A model generated the notes under the pieces. The model was not told the origin of the DNA and did not search any database. It saw nothing but the letters and a program-made list of their open reading frames with translations. Of a stretch of 64,000 nt of DNA, positions 14,057-22,404 are shown in pieces. The number at the start of each line of letters is the position of its first letter. The stretch's first letter is position 1. The stretch is from Sulfurimicrobium sp031426915. Its GTDB lineage: Bacteria; Pseudomonadota; Gammaproteobacteria; Burkholderiales; Sulfuricellaceae. The stretch covers positions 1-64,000 of the forward strand of contig JASJPB010000028.1 of the NCBI GenBank assembly GCA_031426915.1, read 5' to 3'. A program made the position numbers and the translations under genes.

Positions 14057-15718
14057 TTGAAGCCATCCGAATCCCACCCTCTTTCCCAACAACGGCGCGG
14101 CCTGTGGCTGATGCTGTTGGTCTTTGCCGTGCTCTGGTTCGGCAATCTCGATTACCGCCACCTGGTCAAGCCTGACGAGGGGCGCTACGCCGAAATCCCG
14201 CGCGAAATGGTTGCCAGCGGCGACTGGACCACGCCGCGCCTGAACGCCATCAAGTATTTCGAAAAACCCGCGCTGCAATACTGGGCCACGGCCACCGCCT
14301 ACACGCTGTTCGGCGAGCATGAGTGGACCGCCCGCCTGTGGAGCGCGCTGACCGGGTTTGCCGGCGTGCTGCTGGCGTTTTTCGCGGGGCGGCGCCTGTG
14401 GGGCGAGGATGCCGGCCTGTATGCGGCGCTGGTGCTGGGCAGCAGCCTGCTCTACGTGGGCATCGGGCATATCAATACCCTCGACATGGGGGTCACCTTC
14501 TTCATGACGCTGGGCATGACGGGCTTCCTGCTGGCTCAGCACCCCGGCGCCACGTCCAGGGAAAACCGGCTGTGGATGCTGGTCACCTGGGCCGCTCTGG
14601 GCTTCTCGGTGCTGAGCAAGGGGCTGATCGGCTTGGCGCTGCCGGGCGCGGTGTTGGTGCTGTACACACTGATCCAGCGCGACTGGGCGCTGTGGAAGCG
14701 GCTGCACCTGGTTTCCGGCTTTATCCTGTTCCTGCTCATTACCGTGCCCTGGTTCGTCATGGTGTCGCAGGCTAATCCCGAGTTCTTCCATTTCTTCTTC
14801 ATCCACGAACACTTCGAGCGCTTCCTCACCAAGGCGCACGGGCGCTATCACCCCTGGTATTACTTCGTGCCCATCTTGCTGCTGGGCATACTGCCCTGGC
14901 TGGTGGTGCTGTTCGAATCCCTGTTCGGCGCGCTGAAAAAGGATGCGCCGCAAGGCTTCCAGATCAAGCGCTTCCTGTTGATCTGGTCGGTGTTCATCTA
15001 TTTCTTCTTCACCATTTCCAGCTCCAAGCTGCCGTCCTACATCCTGCCCATCTTCCCGGCGCTGGCGCTGCTAATCGGTGAACGCCTGGTCCGGCTGGAA
15101 GGCAGGGCGCTGTTCAAGAGAATGCTGCCGGTCGCCGCGCTGGCGGGAGTGGGGCTGATTTTCTCGCCCTACACGGTGATGTTCGCCAGCAATACCGTTC
15201 CCCTCCCCCTTTACCAGAAATACACCGTGTGGGTGGTGGCCGCCGCCGCGCTGTGGCTGGCCGGCACGGCATTGGCCATGCTCTGGGCCTGGCGCAATCA
15301 ATCCCGACGCGCACTGATCCTGTTCGCCTTTACCGCGCTGATCAGCTTCCAGTTGATCATTTCCGGCCACGAAAGCCTGGCGCCGTCGAATTCCTCCAAC
15401 TACCTGGCGGAGCGCATCCAGCCGCACCTCAGGCCGGGCGTCCCGTTTTACAGCGTCAACATGTACGATCAGACCCTGCCGTTTTATATCAAGCGCACCT
15501 TTACGCTGGTGGCCTACCAGGACGAACTGGCGTTCGGATTGCAGCAGGAGCCGCAGCTGTGGATTCCTGACGTCGCGGCTTTCGAGCAGAAATGGCGTAG
15601 CGAGCCCTATGCGTTGGCGATCATGCCGCCCGACATGTTCGTGCAATTGCAATCCCACGGCCTGCCAATGAAGGAGATCGCCCGCGACACCCGTCGTGTG
15701 GTGGTGACAACGCCATGA
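14057..15718 (+). CDS. arnT: ArnT-family glycosyltransferase (lipid A aminoarabinose transferase type)
   Basis: 553 residues. An integral inner-membrane GT-C enzyme of the PMT/ArnT family, which moves a sugar from undecaprenyl phosphate to lipid A on the periplasmic face. The first periplasmic loop carries the conserved KPDEGRYAEIPREM with the catalytic-type Asp, and later LSKGLIGLALPG and SKLPSYILPIFPALALL match ArnT. About twelve membrane segments precede a periplasmic C-terminal domain (about residues 430-553). The start is TTG at 14057, because the next ATG (14111) falls inside the first membrane segment. Its stop lies in the left target duplication of family A copy 2. The neighbouring arn genes support aminoarabinose or a related 4-amino sugar as the donor. 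Confidence 0.88.
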   Translation: MKPSESHPLSQQRRGLWLMLLVFAVLWFGNLDYRHLVKPDEGRYAEIPREMVASGDWTTPRLNAIKYFEKPALQYWATATAYTLFGEHEWTARLWSALTGFAGVLLAFFAGRRLWGEDAGLYAALVLGSSLLYVGIGHINTLDMGVTFFMTLGMTGFLLAQHPGATSRENRLWMLVTWAALGFSVLSKGLIGLALPGAVLVLYTLIQRDWALWKRLHLVSGFILFLLITVPWFVMVSQANPEFFHFFFIHEHFERFLTKAHGRYHPWYYFVPILLLGILPWLVVLFESLFGALKKDAPQGFQIKRFLLIWSVFIYFFFTISSSKLPSYILPIFPALALLIGERLVRLEGRALFKRMLPVAALAGVGLIFSPYTVMFASNTVPLPLYQKYTVWVVAAAALWLAGTALAMLWAWRNQSRRALILFAFTALISFQLIISGHESLAPSNSSNYLAERIQPHLRPGVPFYSVNMYDQTLPFYIKRTFTLVAYQDELAFGLQQEPQLWIPDVAAFEQKWRSEPYALAIMPPDMFVQLQSHGLPMKEIARDTRRVVVTTP

Positions 15719-15719
15719 A

Positions 15720-15955
15720 CCTGGAAACCTCAGTTGACCGCTCATTTGGATTTTCAACAGCATGTTTCTAAATTGCTTTCTCACAATATTGGCATTCACC
15801 CGGTGGGTGAGTCCGCTACAGGCTGGATTGCACGGTATTCCGGGCTCATGGCGGCGTTGTAACTCCTTGGAATGGAATGACCATTCCGCGTCGTTACGCC
15901 TTGCCCTGCACCCGGAAAACCGCACACTCCAGCCTGTTCAACTGAGGTTTCCAGG
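15720..15955. repeat. Family A MITE-like element, copy 2 (236 bp)
   Basis: Same length as copy 1. The terminal inverted repeats CCTGGAAACCTCAGTTGACC (15720-15739) and GTTCAACTGAGGTTTCCAGG (15936-15955) match at 19 of 20 positions. The flanks ATGAA (15715-15719) and TTGAA (15956-15960) are a 5-bp duplication with one change. Stems differ from copy 1 but stay paired: AGGCTGGA with TCCAGCCT, GTAAC with GTTAC, CCTGG with CCAGG. The apical stem GGAATGG/CCATTCC (15869-15887) is unchanged. It separates arnT from the ArnE/F-like gene. Confidence 0.88.
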
Positions 15956-16327
15956 TTGAACGCACTCAGTTTTTCCCTCGTCCTGACCGGCGTGCTGCTC
16001 AACGCAGGAGCCCAGTTGCTGTTGAAGGCCGGCACCAACGCCATCGGTCATTTCGCCTTCAGCCGCGAGAACATCCTGCCCATCGGCTGGCAACTCGCCA
16101 CCGAGCCGCATATCTTCGGCGGCCTGACCTGTTACGTGATCAGCGTGGTGGTGTGGATCATGGCCCTGTCCCGGGTCGAGGTCAGCATTGCCTACCCGAT
16201 GTTGTCCATCGGCTACGTGGTGAACGCGGCTGCGGCATGGTGGCTGTTCGGCGAGGCGGTTTCGCTGACCCGCCTGGCGGGGATCGGCATCATTATCATC
16301 GGTGTGTATATCGTGGCGAGGAGCTGA
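15956..16327 (+). CDS. ArnE/ArnF-like small multidrug-resistance family flippase subunit
   Basis: 123 residues with four predicted membrane helices of the SMR/EamA-like type (residues ~5-25, 45-68, 75-95, 100-120). Features include LLNAGAQLLLKAGT and YPMLSIGYVVNAAAAWWLFGE. In enteric bacteria ArnE and ArnF form the flippase for undecaprenyl-phosphate aminoarabinose; only one such gene is present here. The start is TTG at 15956, inside the right target duplication of the element upstream. The paired left duplication reads ATGAA, so the ancestral start was probably ATG overlapping the arnT stop. The stop overlaps the next gene's ATG. Confidence 0.82.
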   Translation: MNALSFSLVLTGVLLNAGAQLLLKAGTNAIGHFAFSRENILPIGWQLATEPHIFGGLTCYVISVVVWIMALSRVEVSIAYPMLSIGYVVNAAAAWWLFGEAVSLTRLAGIGIIIIGVYIVARS

Positions 16328-17451
16328 TGAGCTTCCTGCCTTTTACCCGGCCCAGCATAGACGAGGAAACCATCCAGGGTGTGGTCGAGGTGCTGCGCTC
16401 GGGCTGGATCACCAGCGGCCCCAAGGTCAAGGAATTCGAGGCTGCACTGTCGGCGTATTTTGGCGGCAGGCCGGTGCGTGCTTTCAGCTCCGGCACCGCC
16501 ACGCTGGAAGTGGCCTTGCAGTTGTGCGGCATCGGGCCTGGCGATGAAGTCATCACCACGCCCATGTCCTGGGTCGCCACTTCCAACGTGATCCTGCATG
16601 TCGGCGCGCGCCCGGTGTTCGTCGATATCGACCCGGTTACGCGCAACATCGACCTGAATTTGATCGAAGCCGCCATCACGCCAGCTACCCGAGCCATTCT
16701 TCCGGTGGACCTGGCCGGCCTGCCGGTGGACCGCGACCGCCTCAACGCCATCGCCGCCAGGCATGGACTGCGCGTGATCGAGGATGCCGCCCAGTCGATG
16801 GGCGCAAGCTGGAACGGCAAATGCATCGGTTCATTCGGCGACCTGATCTCCTTCAGCTTCCATGCCAACAAGAACATGACCACCAGCGAGGGCGGTTGCC
16901 TGGTGCTGAATGACGAAACACAAATTCCGCTGACGGAAAAACTGCGCCTGCAGGGCGTGGTGCGTTCCCCGGATGGCAATATGGACGTCGATGTCGCCGG
17001 CGGCAAATCCAACCTGACCGACATTGCGGCGCGCATCGGTCTTGGGCAGTTACCGCACATCGATGCTTTCACCGAGCAGCGGCGCGAACTGGCACGGCAT
17101 TATTTTGCCTGTTTCGACCGTTCCCTGGGCTGCCAGTTGCCGCCCGAGAATTTCAGCGACAGCAACTGGCACATGTTCCAGATCCTGCTGCCGCTGGACC
17201 GCCTCGCCGTCAGCCGGGGCGAATTCATCGAACAAATGCGCCAGCGCGAGATCGGCGCGGGCGTGCATTACCCGGCCATCCACCTGTTTACCCTTTATCG
17301 CGGCTTGGGCTTCAAGGAAGACGATTTCCCGCACGCGGAAAAAGTGGGCCGCGAGACTGTAACCCTGCCGCTATTCCCGGCGATGACGTTGCAGGACGTG
17401 GAACGGGTGTGTGAAGCGGTACGGGAAATCCTTGCCGGGGCATGCAAGTGA
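16327..17451 (+). CDS. arnB: DegT/DnrJ/EryC1 aminotransferase, ArnB type
   Basis: 374 residues. PLP enzyme that aminates a UDP-4-keto sugar using glutamate; in the Arn pathway it makes UDP-L-Ara4N. The PLP lysine lies in FSFHANKNMTTSEGG (ArnB consensus SFHAIKN). It also has FSSGTATLEVAL (phosphate binding), EDAAQSMGASW and the substrate-loop GVHYPAIHLF. It opens directly with RPSIDEETIQGVVEVLRSGWI, as in ArnB. Start ATG at 16327 (TGATG overlap with the upstream stop). Confidence 0.92.
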   Translation: MSFLPFTRPSIDEETIQGVVEVLRSGWITSGPKVKEFEAALSAYFGGRPVRAFSSGTATLEVALQLCGIGPGDEVITTPMSWVATSNVILHVGARPVFVDIDPVTRNIDLNLIEAAITPATRAILPVDLAGLPVDRDRLNAIAARHGLRVIEDAAQSMGASWNGKCIGSFGDLISFSFHANKNMTTSEGGCLVLNDETQIPLTEKLRLQGVVRSPDGNMDVDVAGGKSNLTDIAARIGLGQLPHIDAFTEQRRELARHYFACFDRSLGCQLPPENFSDSNWHMFQILLPLDRLAVSRGEFIEQMRQREIGAGVHYPAIHLFTLYRGLGFKEDDFPHAEKVGRETVTLPLFPAMTLQDVERVCEAVREILAGACK

Positions 17452-17969
17452 GCCTGCCCGCCGATGCAACGCTTGCCAAACAACTGCGCGGCAGTTTCCT
17501 TATTGCCGCCGGGCTTTATTTTGTCGATGCCATCTGGCTGGGGCAAGGCGCCATTGCCATTTTCGGGCTGCTGGTAATACTTTTCTTCGCGCTGCCGCGC
17601 ACCTTGTGGGCATGGAAAAACAAGCCGTTGCGCAATTTACGCGCCGCCAAATTGCTGATTTACCTGATTATGGTGTTTGCGATCGGCGCGACTATTCAGA
17701 CTGATCTGGCCCTTGCGAAACAGCATGCCGAAACCGTGATCGCGGCCTTGAAACAATATCAGGCCAAGCATGGAGCCTATCCGGACAAACTTGAACAACT
17801 GGTGCCGGAGTTTCTGCCCGCCATTCCCGATGCCCGTTTCAGCCTGACGCAGAACACGTTTTTCTACCATGCCGCGGATAACAGCCACAACCTGAGCTAT
17901 ATGGTGATGCCGCCGTTCGGGTGGGAGTTGCATAACCTGGAAACCGGCCGCTGGACCGTCAGAGACTGA
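17442..17969 (+). CDS. Small membrane protein with pseudopilin-like soluble domain
   Basis: 175 residues, overlapping arnB by 10 bp. It has two or three hydrophobic segments (about 18-34, 36-52, 66-84). A soluble C-terminal part begins AETVIAALKQYQAKHGAYPDKL and ends WELHNLETGRWTVRD. The segment VIAALKQYQAKHGAYPDKLEQL resembles the helix start of type II secretion (GspG-like) pseudopilins, but there is no prepilin peptidase site. Function unknown. It is embedded between arnB and arnC, so it is expressed with the sugar pathway. Confidence 0.7.
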   Translation: MQVSLPADATLAKQLRGSFLIAAGLYFVDAIWLGQGAIAIFGLLVILFFALPRTLWAWKNKPLRNLRAAKLLIYLIMVFAIGATIQTDLALAKQHAETVIAALKQYQAKHGAYPDKLEQLVPEFLPAIPDARFSLTQNTFFYHAADNSHNLSYMVMPPFGWELHNLETGRWTVRD

Positions 17970-17971
17970 AT

Positions 17972-18919
17972 ATGAATACCCCTGAAATTTCCATCGTCAT
18001 CCCCGTATACAACGAGGAAGAAGGCCTGCAATCCCTGTTCGACCGCCTGTATCCGGCCCTGGACAAACTGGCAAGAAGCTACGAAGTCGTGTTCGTCAAC
18101 GACGGCAGCCGCGACCGCTCTGCCGCCATCCTGCGCGAACAGTTCCAGAAACGCCCCGACGTGACGCGGGTGATCCTGTTCAACGGCAACTTCGGCCAGC
18201 ACAAGGCCATCATGGCCGGTTTCGAACATTGCCGCGGCAGCAAGATCGTCACCCTCGATGCCGACCTGCAAAATCCGCCGGAAGATATCGGTAACCTGTT
18301 GGCGAAAATGGACGAAGGTTACGATTACGTGGGTTCGATCCGCCGCCAGCGCAACGACAGTGCATGGCGCCACCTTGCATCCCGCGCCATGAACCGCCTG
18401 CGCGAACGCATCACCCACATCAAGATGACCGACCAGGGCTGCATGCTGCGCGCCTACAGTCGCGACATCATCGACACCATCAACCAGTGTCACGAGGTCA
18501 ACACCTTCATCCCCGCGCTGGCCTACAGCTTTGCCCGTAACCCGACCGAGGTCACCGTCGGCCACGAGGAGCGCACTGCCGGGGAATCCAAATACTCCAT
18601 CTACAGCCTGATCCGCCTCAATTTCGACCTGATGACCGGGTTCTCGCTGGTACCGTTGCAGATGTTTTCCATGGTGGGTATTGCGGTGTCCCTGCTGTCC
18701 GCCTTTTTCGTGGTACTGCTGGTGGTCCGCCGTGTACTGGTGGGCCCGGAGGCGGAAGGCCTGTTCACCCTGTTTGCCATCGCTTTCTTCCTGATCGGAA
18801 TCACGTTGTTCGGCATCGGTCTGCTGGGGGAATACGTGGGCAGGATTTACCAGGAAGTGCGCCACCGGCCGAGGTATCTGATTCAGGCAATTCTGGAGCA
18901 GAAAACGCCCACGGAGTAA
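17972..18919 (+). CDS. arnC: ArnC-type undecaprenyl-phosphate glycosyltransferase (GT2)
   Basis: 315 residues. Family 2 glycosyltransferase: SIVIPVYNEEEGL, VFVNDGSRDRSA, LDADLQNPPEDI (DXD-like). Two C-terminal membrane helices follow (about 232-257 and 268-292), as in ArnC, which loads the formylated amino sugar onto undecaprenyl phosphate. The acceptor-loop GHEERTAGESKYSIYSLIRLN is close to the ArnC/polyisoprenyl-P transferase motif. 2 bp separate it from the previous gene. It is the last Arn gene before the inserted higBA and nuclease block. Confidence 0.92.
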   Translation: MNTPEISIVIPVYNEEEGLQSLFDRLYPALDKLARSYEVVFVNDGSRDRSAAILREQFQKRPDVTRVILFNGNFGQHKAIMAGFEHCRGSKIVTLDADLQNPPEDIGNLLAKMDEGYDYVGSIRRQRNDSAWRHLASRAMNRLRERITHIKMTDQGCMLRAYSRDIIDTINQCHEVNTFIPALAYSFARNPTEVTVGHEERTAGESKYSIYSLIRLNFDLMTGFSLVPLQMFSMVGIAVSLLSAFFVVLLVVRRVLVGPEAEGLFTLFAIAFFLIGITLFGIGLLGEYVGRIYQEVRHRPRYLIQAILEQKTPTE

Positions 18920-18922
18920 CGT

Positions 18923-18951
18923 TTTCCATTTAACGCGTGTCGTTATATAAT
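18923..18951 (+). promoter_or_regulatory. Candidate higBA promoter close to the start codon
   Basis: TTTCCA (18923-18928), 17 bp, then a perfect TATAAT (18946-18951). The ATG of higB is at 18957, so a start site 6-7 bp after the -10 box would give a leaderless or nearly leaderless transcript. No Shine-Dalgarno is visible before higB, which agrees. Predicted by eye only. Confidence 0.55.
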
Positions 18952-18956
18952 AAATC

Positions 18957-19235
18957 ATGATTCAGTCGTTCAAATGCGGCAACACGCAAGCTCTGTTCGC
19001 GGGTCAGACGGTTCCACGCTTCGTCAATATCCGCTCGGTGGCTGAACGTAAACTGCAAATGCTGCATCGGGCAACGCGCATAGAGGATTTGCGCGCGCCG
19101 CCCCAAAACCGGTTGGAGAAACTTAAAGGCACCCGCAAGGAGCAATGGAGCATCCGCATCAACGACCAATGGCGCCTATGCTTCCGTTTCGAGGATGGCA
19201 ACGCCTTTGATGTAGAGATCGTGGACTACCACTGA
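18957..19235 (+). CDS. higB: HigB-type toxin (RelE/ParE superfamily)
   Basis: 92 residues. It is a close match to the HigB/plasmid-maintenance killer family: an N-terminal FKCGNTQALFAG, then RLEKLKGTRKEQWSIRINDQWRLCFRF with the basic and aromatic residues of the RelE-fold RNase core, ending VEIVDYH. Such toxins cleave mRNA on the ribosome. Toxin-first order, followed by higA. It begins 37 bp after arnC and interrupts the arn gene cluster. Confidence 0.92.
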   Translation: MIQSFKCGNTQALFAGQTVPRFVNIRSVAERKLQMLHRATRIEDLRAPPQNRLEKLKGTRKEQWSIRINDQWRLCFRFEDGNAFDVEIVDYH

Positions 19236-19247
19236 ATGGAGGCTAAT

Positions 19248-19556
19248 ATGACCGCAGTTAATGGAATGCGCCCAATCCACCCAGGCGAAATCCTGCGCGA
19301 GGAATTCCTGATTCCGCTGGGGCTATCCGCCAATGCACTGGCCATCGCCCTGCGCATTCCCGCACCACGCATCAACGACATCGTGCGCGAACGTCGGGCA
19401 ATCAGCGCCGATACGGCACTAAGACTGGCGCGCTACTTCGGCACCAGCGCGGAATTCTGGCTGGGTCTTCAGGCAGATTTCGACCTGAAAATCACCTTGG
19501 CAGGAAACGGCGACAAAATCGAGCAAGACATCGTGCCCATGGCACGGGCAGCTTGA
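19248..19556 (+). CDS. higA: HigA-type antitoxin (XRE family)
   Basis: 102 residues. It carries the HigA signature MRPIHPGEILREEFLIPLGLS, followed by a helix-turn-helix (ANALAIALRIPAPRINDIV) and RLARYFGTSAEFWLGLQ. It binds HigB and represses the operon. The ATG at 19248 is preferred over 19236 because GGAGG (19239-19243) precedes it with 4-5 nt spacing. Confidence 0.92.
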   Translation: MTAVNGMRPIHPGEILREEFLIPLGLSANALAIALRIPAPRINDIVRERRAISADTALRLARYFGTSAEFWLGLQADFDLKITLAGNGDKIEQDIVPMARAA

Positions 19557-19576
19557 GAGTGGGTAGGCAAGTAGGA

Positions 19577-19597
19577 TGGGCACGTTTTCTGTGCCCA
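19577..19597. repeat. Palindrome after higA, terminator-like
   Basis: TGGGCAC (19577-19583) pairs with GTGCCCA (19591-19597) around GTTTTCT. The flanks GTAGGA and CCTTAATAAGCTTTTT make it resemble a short palindromic repeat common in proteobacterial intergenic DNA. It may end higBA transcripts. Confidence 0.55.
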
Positions 19598-19634
19598 CCT
19601 TAATAAGCTTTTTGTTATATTTTTGGGGAGTTCC

Positions 19635-20438
19635 GTGGAAAAATCTTGGAAAGAAGCTATCAAGAAAGTGCTAGCAGAGGCTGATGCACCTCTGCACTAC
19701 ACGGAAATTTCCGAGCAGATTCTATCTCGTGGTTATTACTCCACTGATGGAGCAACTCCAGCCGCAACAGTGAACGCTCAAATATCGTCATCTATCAAGC
19801 ATGATGGCGAAAAATCACCCTTCATTCGCGTTGGCAAGGGGATATTTTCACTTCGAGGTTTAACGGCGACTCCGGTAACAGCAACCGCTAACAAACCAAA
19901 AGCACCAGAAGCTGTAGCGGAATCGGAGGATGAAACACCTGATTCAATCATTCACTCTTTCGGCATGTATTGGCAACGTGATCTTGTTGTCTGGCGTAAC
20001 GATCTGAAGATGTATGGCAAGCAACAGGCGCTATCCAAACCGGTTGATTTCGGGAAACAAAAGGGCATTTACATCCTTTACGATCACCATACGGTTGTTT
20101 ATGTTGGGCGCGCTATTGACCGACCTTTGGGCAAACGTTTGTATGAGCACACCGTTGATCGGCTTGGCAGTCGCTGGAATCGCTTTTCTTGGTTTGGCCT
20201 TCTCGATGTAACCCGAGAGGGTAACCTCCGTGAAACTCAGCTCAATACTTCGCTTGCAGCCCTTGTCGCAACACTGGAAGCTCTTCTCATTGAAGCGCTC
20301 GAACCACCACAAAACAGAAAGCGCGGCGATGACTTTTCTGCCATTGAATATATCCAAGATATTGACCCAGAGCTGAAAGAACGAGAAATACAAAATACGC
20401 TTCGGTCTATTGAGCAAAAAATGCGGGGCGGCTCATAA
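19635..20438 (+). CDS. HARE-HTH plus GIY-YIG nuclease protein
   Basis: About 267 residues. The N-terminal ~75 residues form a HARE-type winged helix (WKEAIKKVLAEADAPLHYTEI ... GKGIFSLRG), a fold found in RNA polymerase delta and in restriction or DNA-modification systems. A low-complexity linker (residues ~80-115) leads to a GIY-YIG nuclease domain, with KGIYILYDHHTVVYVGRA as the GIY-YIG element and a following R (KRLYEH). A Glu (ETQLNTSLAALVATLEALLIEAL region) would complete the site. GTG start at 19635 with GGGGAG at 19625-19630. Codon use is more AT-rich than the arn genes, so it is probably acquired. A stand-alone nuclease or defence role is inference. Confidence 0.78.
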   Translation: MEKSWKEAIKKVLAEADAPLHYTEISEQILSRGYYSTDGATPAATVNAQISSSIKHDGEKSPFIRVGKGIFSLRGLTATPVTATANKPKAPEAVAESEDETPDSIIHSFGMYWQRDLVVWRNDLKMYGKQQALSKPVDFGKQKGIYILYDHHTVVYVGRAIDRPLGKRLYEHTVDRLGSRWNRFSWFGLLDVTREGNLRETQLNTSLAALVATLEALLIEALEPPQNRKRGDDFSAIEYIQDIDPELKEREIQNTLRSIEQKMRGGS

Positions 20439-20520
20439 ACAAATCTCCAACATTTCATTCAACCCGGACTGACGTGATGAAACTGCGCAGACTGGTAAAT
20501 TCAAATGCCAACTCACAAAC

Positions 20521-21459
20521 ATGAACACCTCTCCCATTGCCGTTGTCTTCGCCTACCACAACGTAGGTGTCCGTTGCCTCTCCGTGCTGCTCGCCCATGG
20601 CGTGGATGTTCAGCTGGTCGTCACCCACACGGACAACCCCAATGAAACCATCTGGTTCGACAGCGTGGCGGAACTGGCGGCACGGCACGATATCCCGGTG
20701 ATCACGCCCGACGACCCCAATATCCCGGAGGTCATCGAGCAAATTCGCGCCTTGCAGCCTGATTTCCTGTTTTCCTTCTACTACCGCAACATGCTGAAGA
20801 AGGAAATCCTGGATATTCCCCCGCGCGGTGCCTTCAACATGCACGGCTCGCTGCTGCCGAAATACCGCGGCCGGGTGCCGGTGAACTGGGCGATCATCAA
20901 GGGTGAAACGGAAACCGGAGCAACGCTGCATGTCATGAACGAGAAGCCGGACAACGGCGCCATCGTGGACCAGCAGGCGGTGCCTATCCTGCCCGACGAT
21001 ACGGCGCTGGAGGTGTTCCACAAGGTCTGCTGCGCGGCGGAAATCGCGCTTGACCGCTGCTTGCCCGGCCTCATGGCGGGAAACACCCAATTCAAGGTGC
21101 AGGATTTGAGCCAGGGCGGCTATTTTGGCGGACGGCGCGCGGAAGATGGTAAAATCCGCTGGAATCAGACGGCGTCGGAAATCCACAATCTGGTGCGCGC
21201 CGTTGCGCCGCCTTACCCCGGCGCTTTCACGCAACTGGCTGGAAAGCCGATGCGGGTGCTGAAAACCATGCAGGAACCATTGCGCCGCAGCCAAAGCGAG
21301 GTTCCGGCGTTTTTTTGCGATAACGGGCGCTGTTTCGCCGATTGCGGCGACGGCAAGGTTTTGCGCGTGCTGGCTTTCGAATGGGACGGGCAGGCATTGA
21401 GCGCACAAGAATTTACGGCGCGGTTCGGCGGCGAACCGCAGCCCTTCGAAGATTATTGA
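20521..21459 (+). CDS. UDP-4-amino-4-deoxy-L-arabinose formyltransferase (ArnA N-terminal domain as separate protein)
   Basis: 312 residues. Equivalent to the formyltransferase half of E. coli ArnA. It transfers a formyl group from N10-formyl-tetrahydrofolate to UDP-L-Ara4N. The catalytic triad is visible: Asn and His in FNMHGSLLPKYRG, and Asp in KPDNGAIVDQ. The C-terminal OB-like domain starts near QLAGKPMRVLKT. It is followed 15 bp later by the dehydrogenase half as its own gene, so ArnA is split here, as in several betaproteobacteria. Confidence 0.9.
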   Translation: MNTSPIAVVFAYHNVGVRCLSVLLAHGVDVQLVVTHTDNPNETIWFDSVAELAARHDIPVITPDDPNIPEVIEQIRALQPDFLFSFYYRNMLKKEILDIPPRGAFNMHGSLLPKYRGRVPVNWAIIKGETETGATLHVMNEKPDNGAIVDQQAVPILPDDTALEVFHKVCCAAEIALDRCLPGLMAGNTQFKVQDLSQGGYFGGRRAEDGKIRWNQTASEIHNLVRAVAPPYPGAFTQLAGKPMRVLKTMQEPLRRSQSEVPAFFCDNGRCFADCGDGKVLRVLAFEWDGQALSAQEFTARFGGEPQPFEDY

Positions 21460-21474
21460 ATTGAAAGGAAAATA

Positions 21475-22400
21475 ATGAAAAAAGTTCTGATCCTCGGCGT
21501 CAACGGCTTTATCGGACACCACCTGTCGCAACGCATCCTCGACACCACCGACTGGGAAGTGTACGGCATGGATATGTTCAGCGAGCGTGTCACCGACCTG
21601 ATGGCCAATCCGCGCTTCAACTTCTTCGAAGGCGACATCACCATCAATAAGGAGTGGATCGAGTACCACGTCAAGAAGTGCGACGTGATCCTGCCGCTGG
21701 TGGCCATCGCCACGCCGGCGACCTACGTTTCTGACCCGCTGCGCGTGTTTGAGCTGGACTTCGAGGCCAACCTGCCGATCGTGCGTCAGTGCGTGAAATA
21801 CGGCAAGCACCTGATTTTCCCCTCCACCTCCGAAGTCTACGGCATGTGCCGCGACGAGGAATTCGATCCGGAAAACTCCGAACTGATCCTCGGCCCGATC
21901 AACAAGCCGCGCTGGATCTACTCCTGCTCCAAGCAGNNNNNNNNNNGATCACCCAGTTCCTCGGCCACATCGTGCGCGGCGAGGATATCAAGCTGGTGGA
22001 CGGCGGCGCCGCCAAGCGTTCCTACACCTACGTCTCGGATGGTATCGACGCGCTGATGAAAATCATCGCCAACCAGGACGGCATCGCCAGCGGCAAGATC
22101 TACAACATCGGTAACCCGGTCAACAACTACTCGGTGAAGGAACTGGCGAAAATGATGCTGGACCTCGCCATGGAATATCCGGAATACCGCGAAACCGCCC
22201 AGAAGGTGAACATGGTCGAGGTGACTTCAGCTGCCTACTACGGCAAGGGTTACCAGGACGTGCAGAACCGCGTGCCGAAAATCGAGAATACCAAGCAGGA
22301 ACTCGAATGGTCGCCCAAGGTGCTGATGGCCGAGACGCTACGCCATATTTTCGACGCCTATCGCGGCCAGGTCGCGGAAGCGCGCAAGTTGATGGATTAA
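21475..22400 (+). CDS. UDP-glucuronate decarboxylase/dehydrogenase (ArnA C-terminal domain), interrupted by an assembly gap
   Basis: SDR-fold enzyme that oxidises and decarboxylates UDP-glucuronate to UDP-4-keto-pentose, the first committed Arn step. Visible: the NAD-binding GVNGFIGHHLSQ, FPSTSEVYGMC and RWIYSCSK with catalytic Tyr and Lys, then after the Ns ITQFLGHIVRGEDIKLVDGG and the C-terminal VEVTSAAYYGKGYQDVQNR. By comparison with E. coli ArnA, about 43 residues between YSCSKQ and ITQF are missing, far more than ten Ns would encode. The frame also shifts across the Ns. The gene is probably intact in the organism and broken only in this assembly. SD AAGGAAAAT precedes ATG 21475. Confidence 0.88.
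21937..21946. other. Assembly gap (10 Ns, true length unknown)
   Basis: Ten Ns inside the ArnA dehydrogenase gene. The codons either side are out of frame by the stated length. A true gap of 128 bp would restore the frame and supply exactly the 43 residues expected from ArnA homologues, so the Ns are a placeholder. Confidence 0.9.
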
Positions 22401-22404
22401 TATT

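Noticed and set aside
13847..14953. 368-codon frame antisense to arnT
   Set aside because: Low-complexity Gln/Arg/His-rich translation; the plus strand carries the real ArnT.
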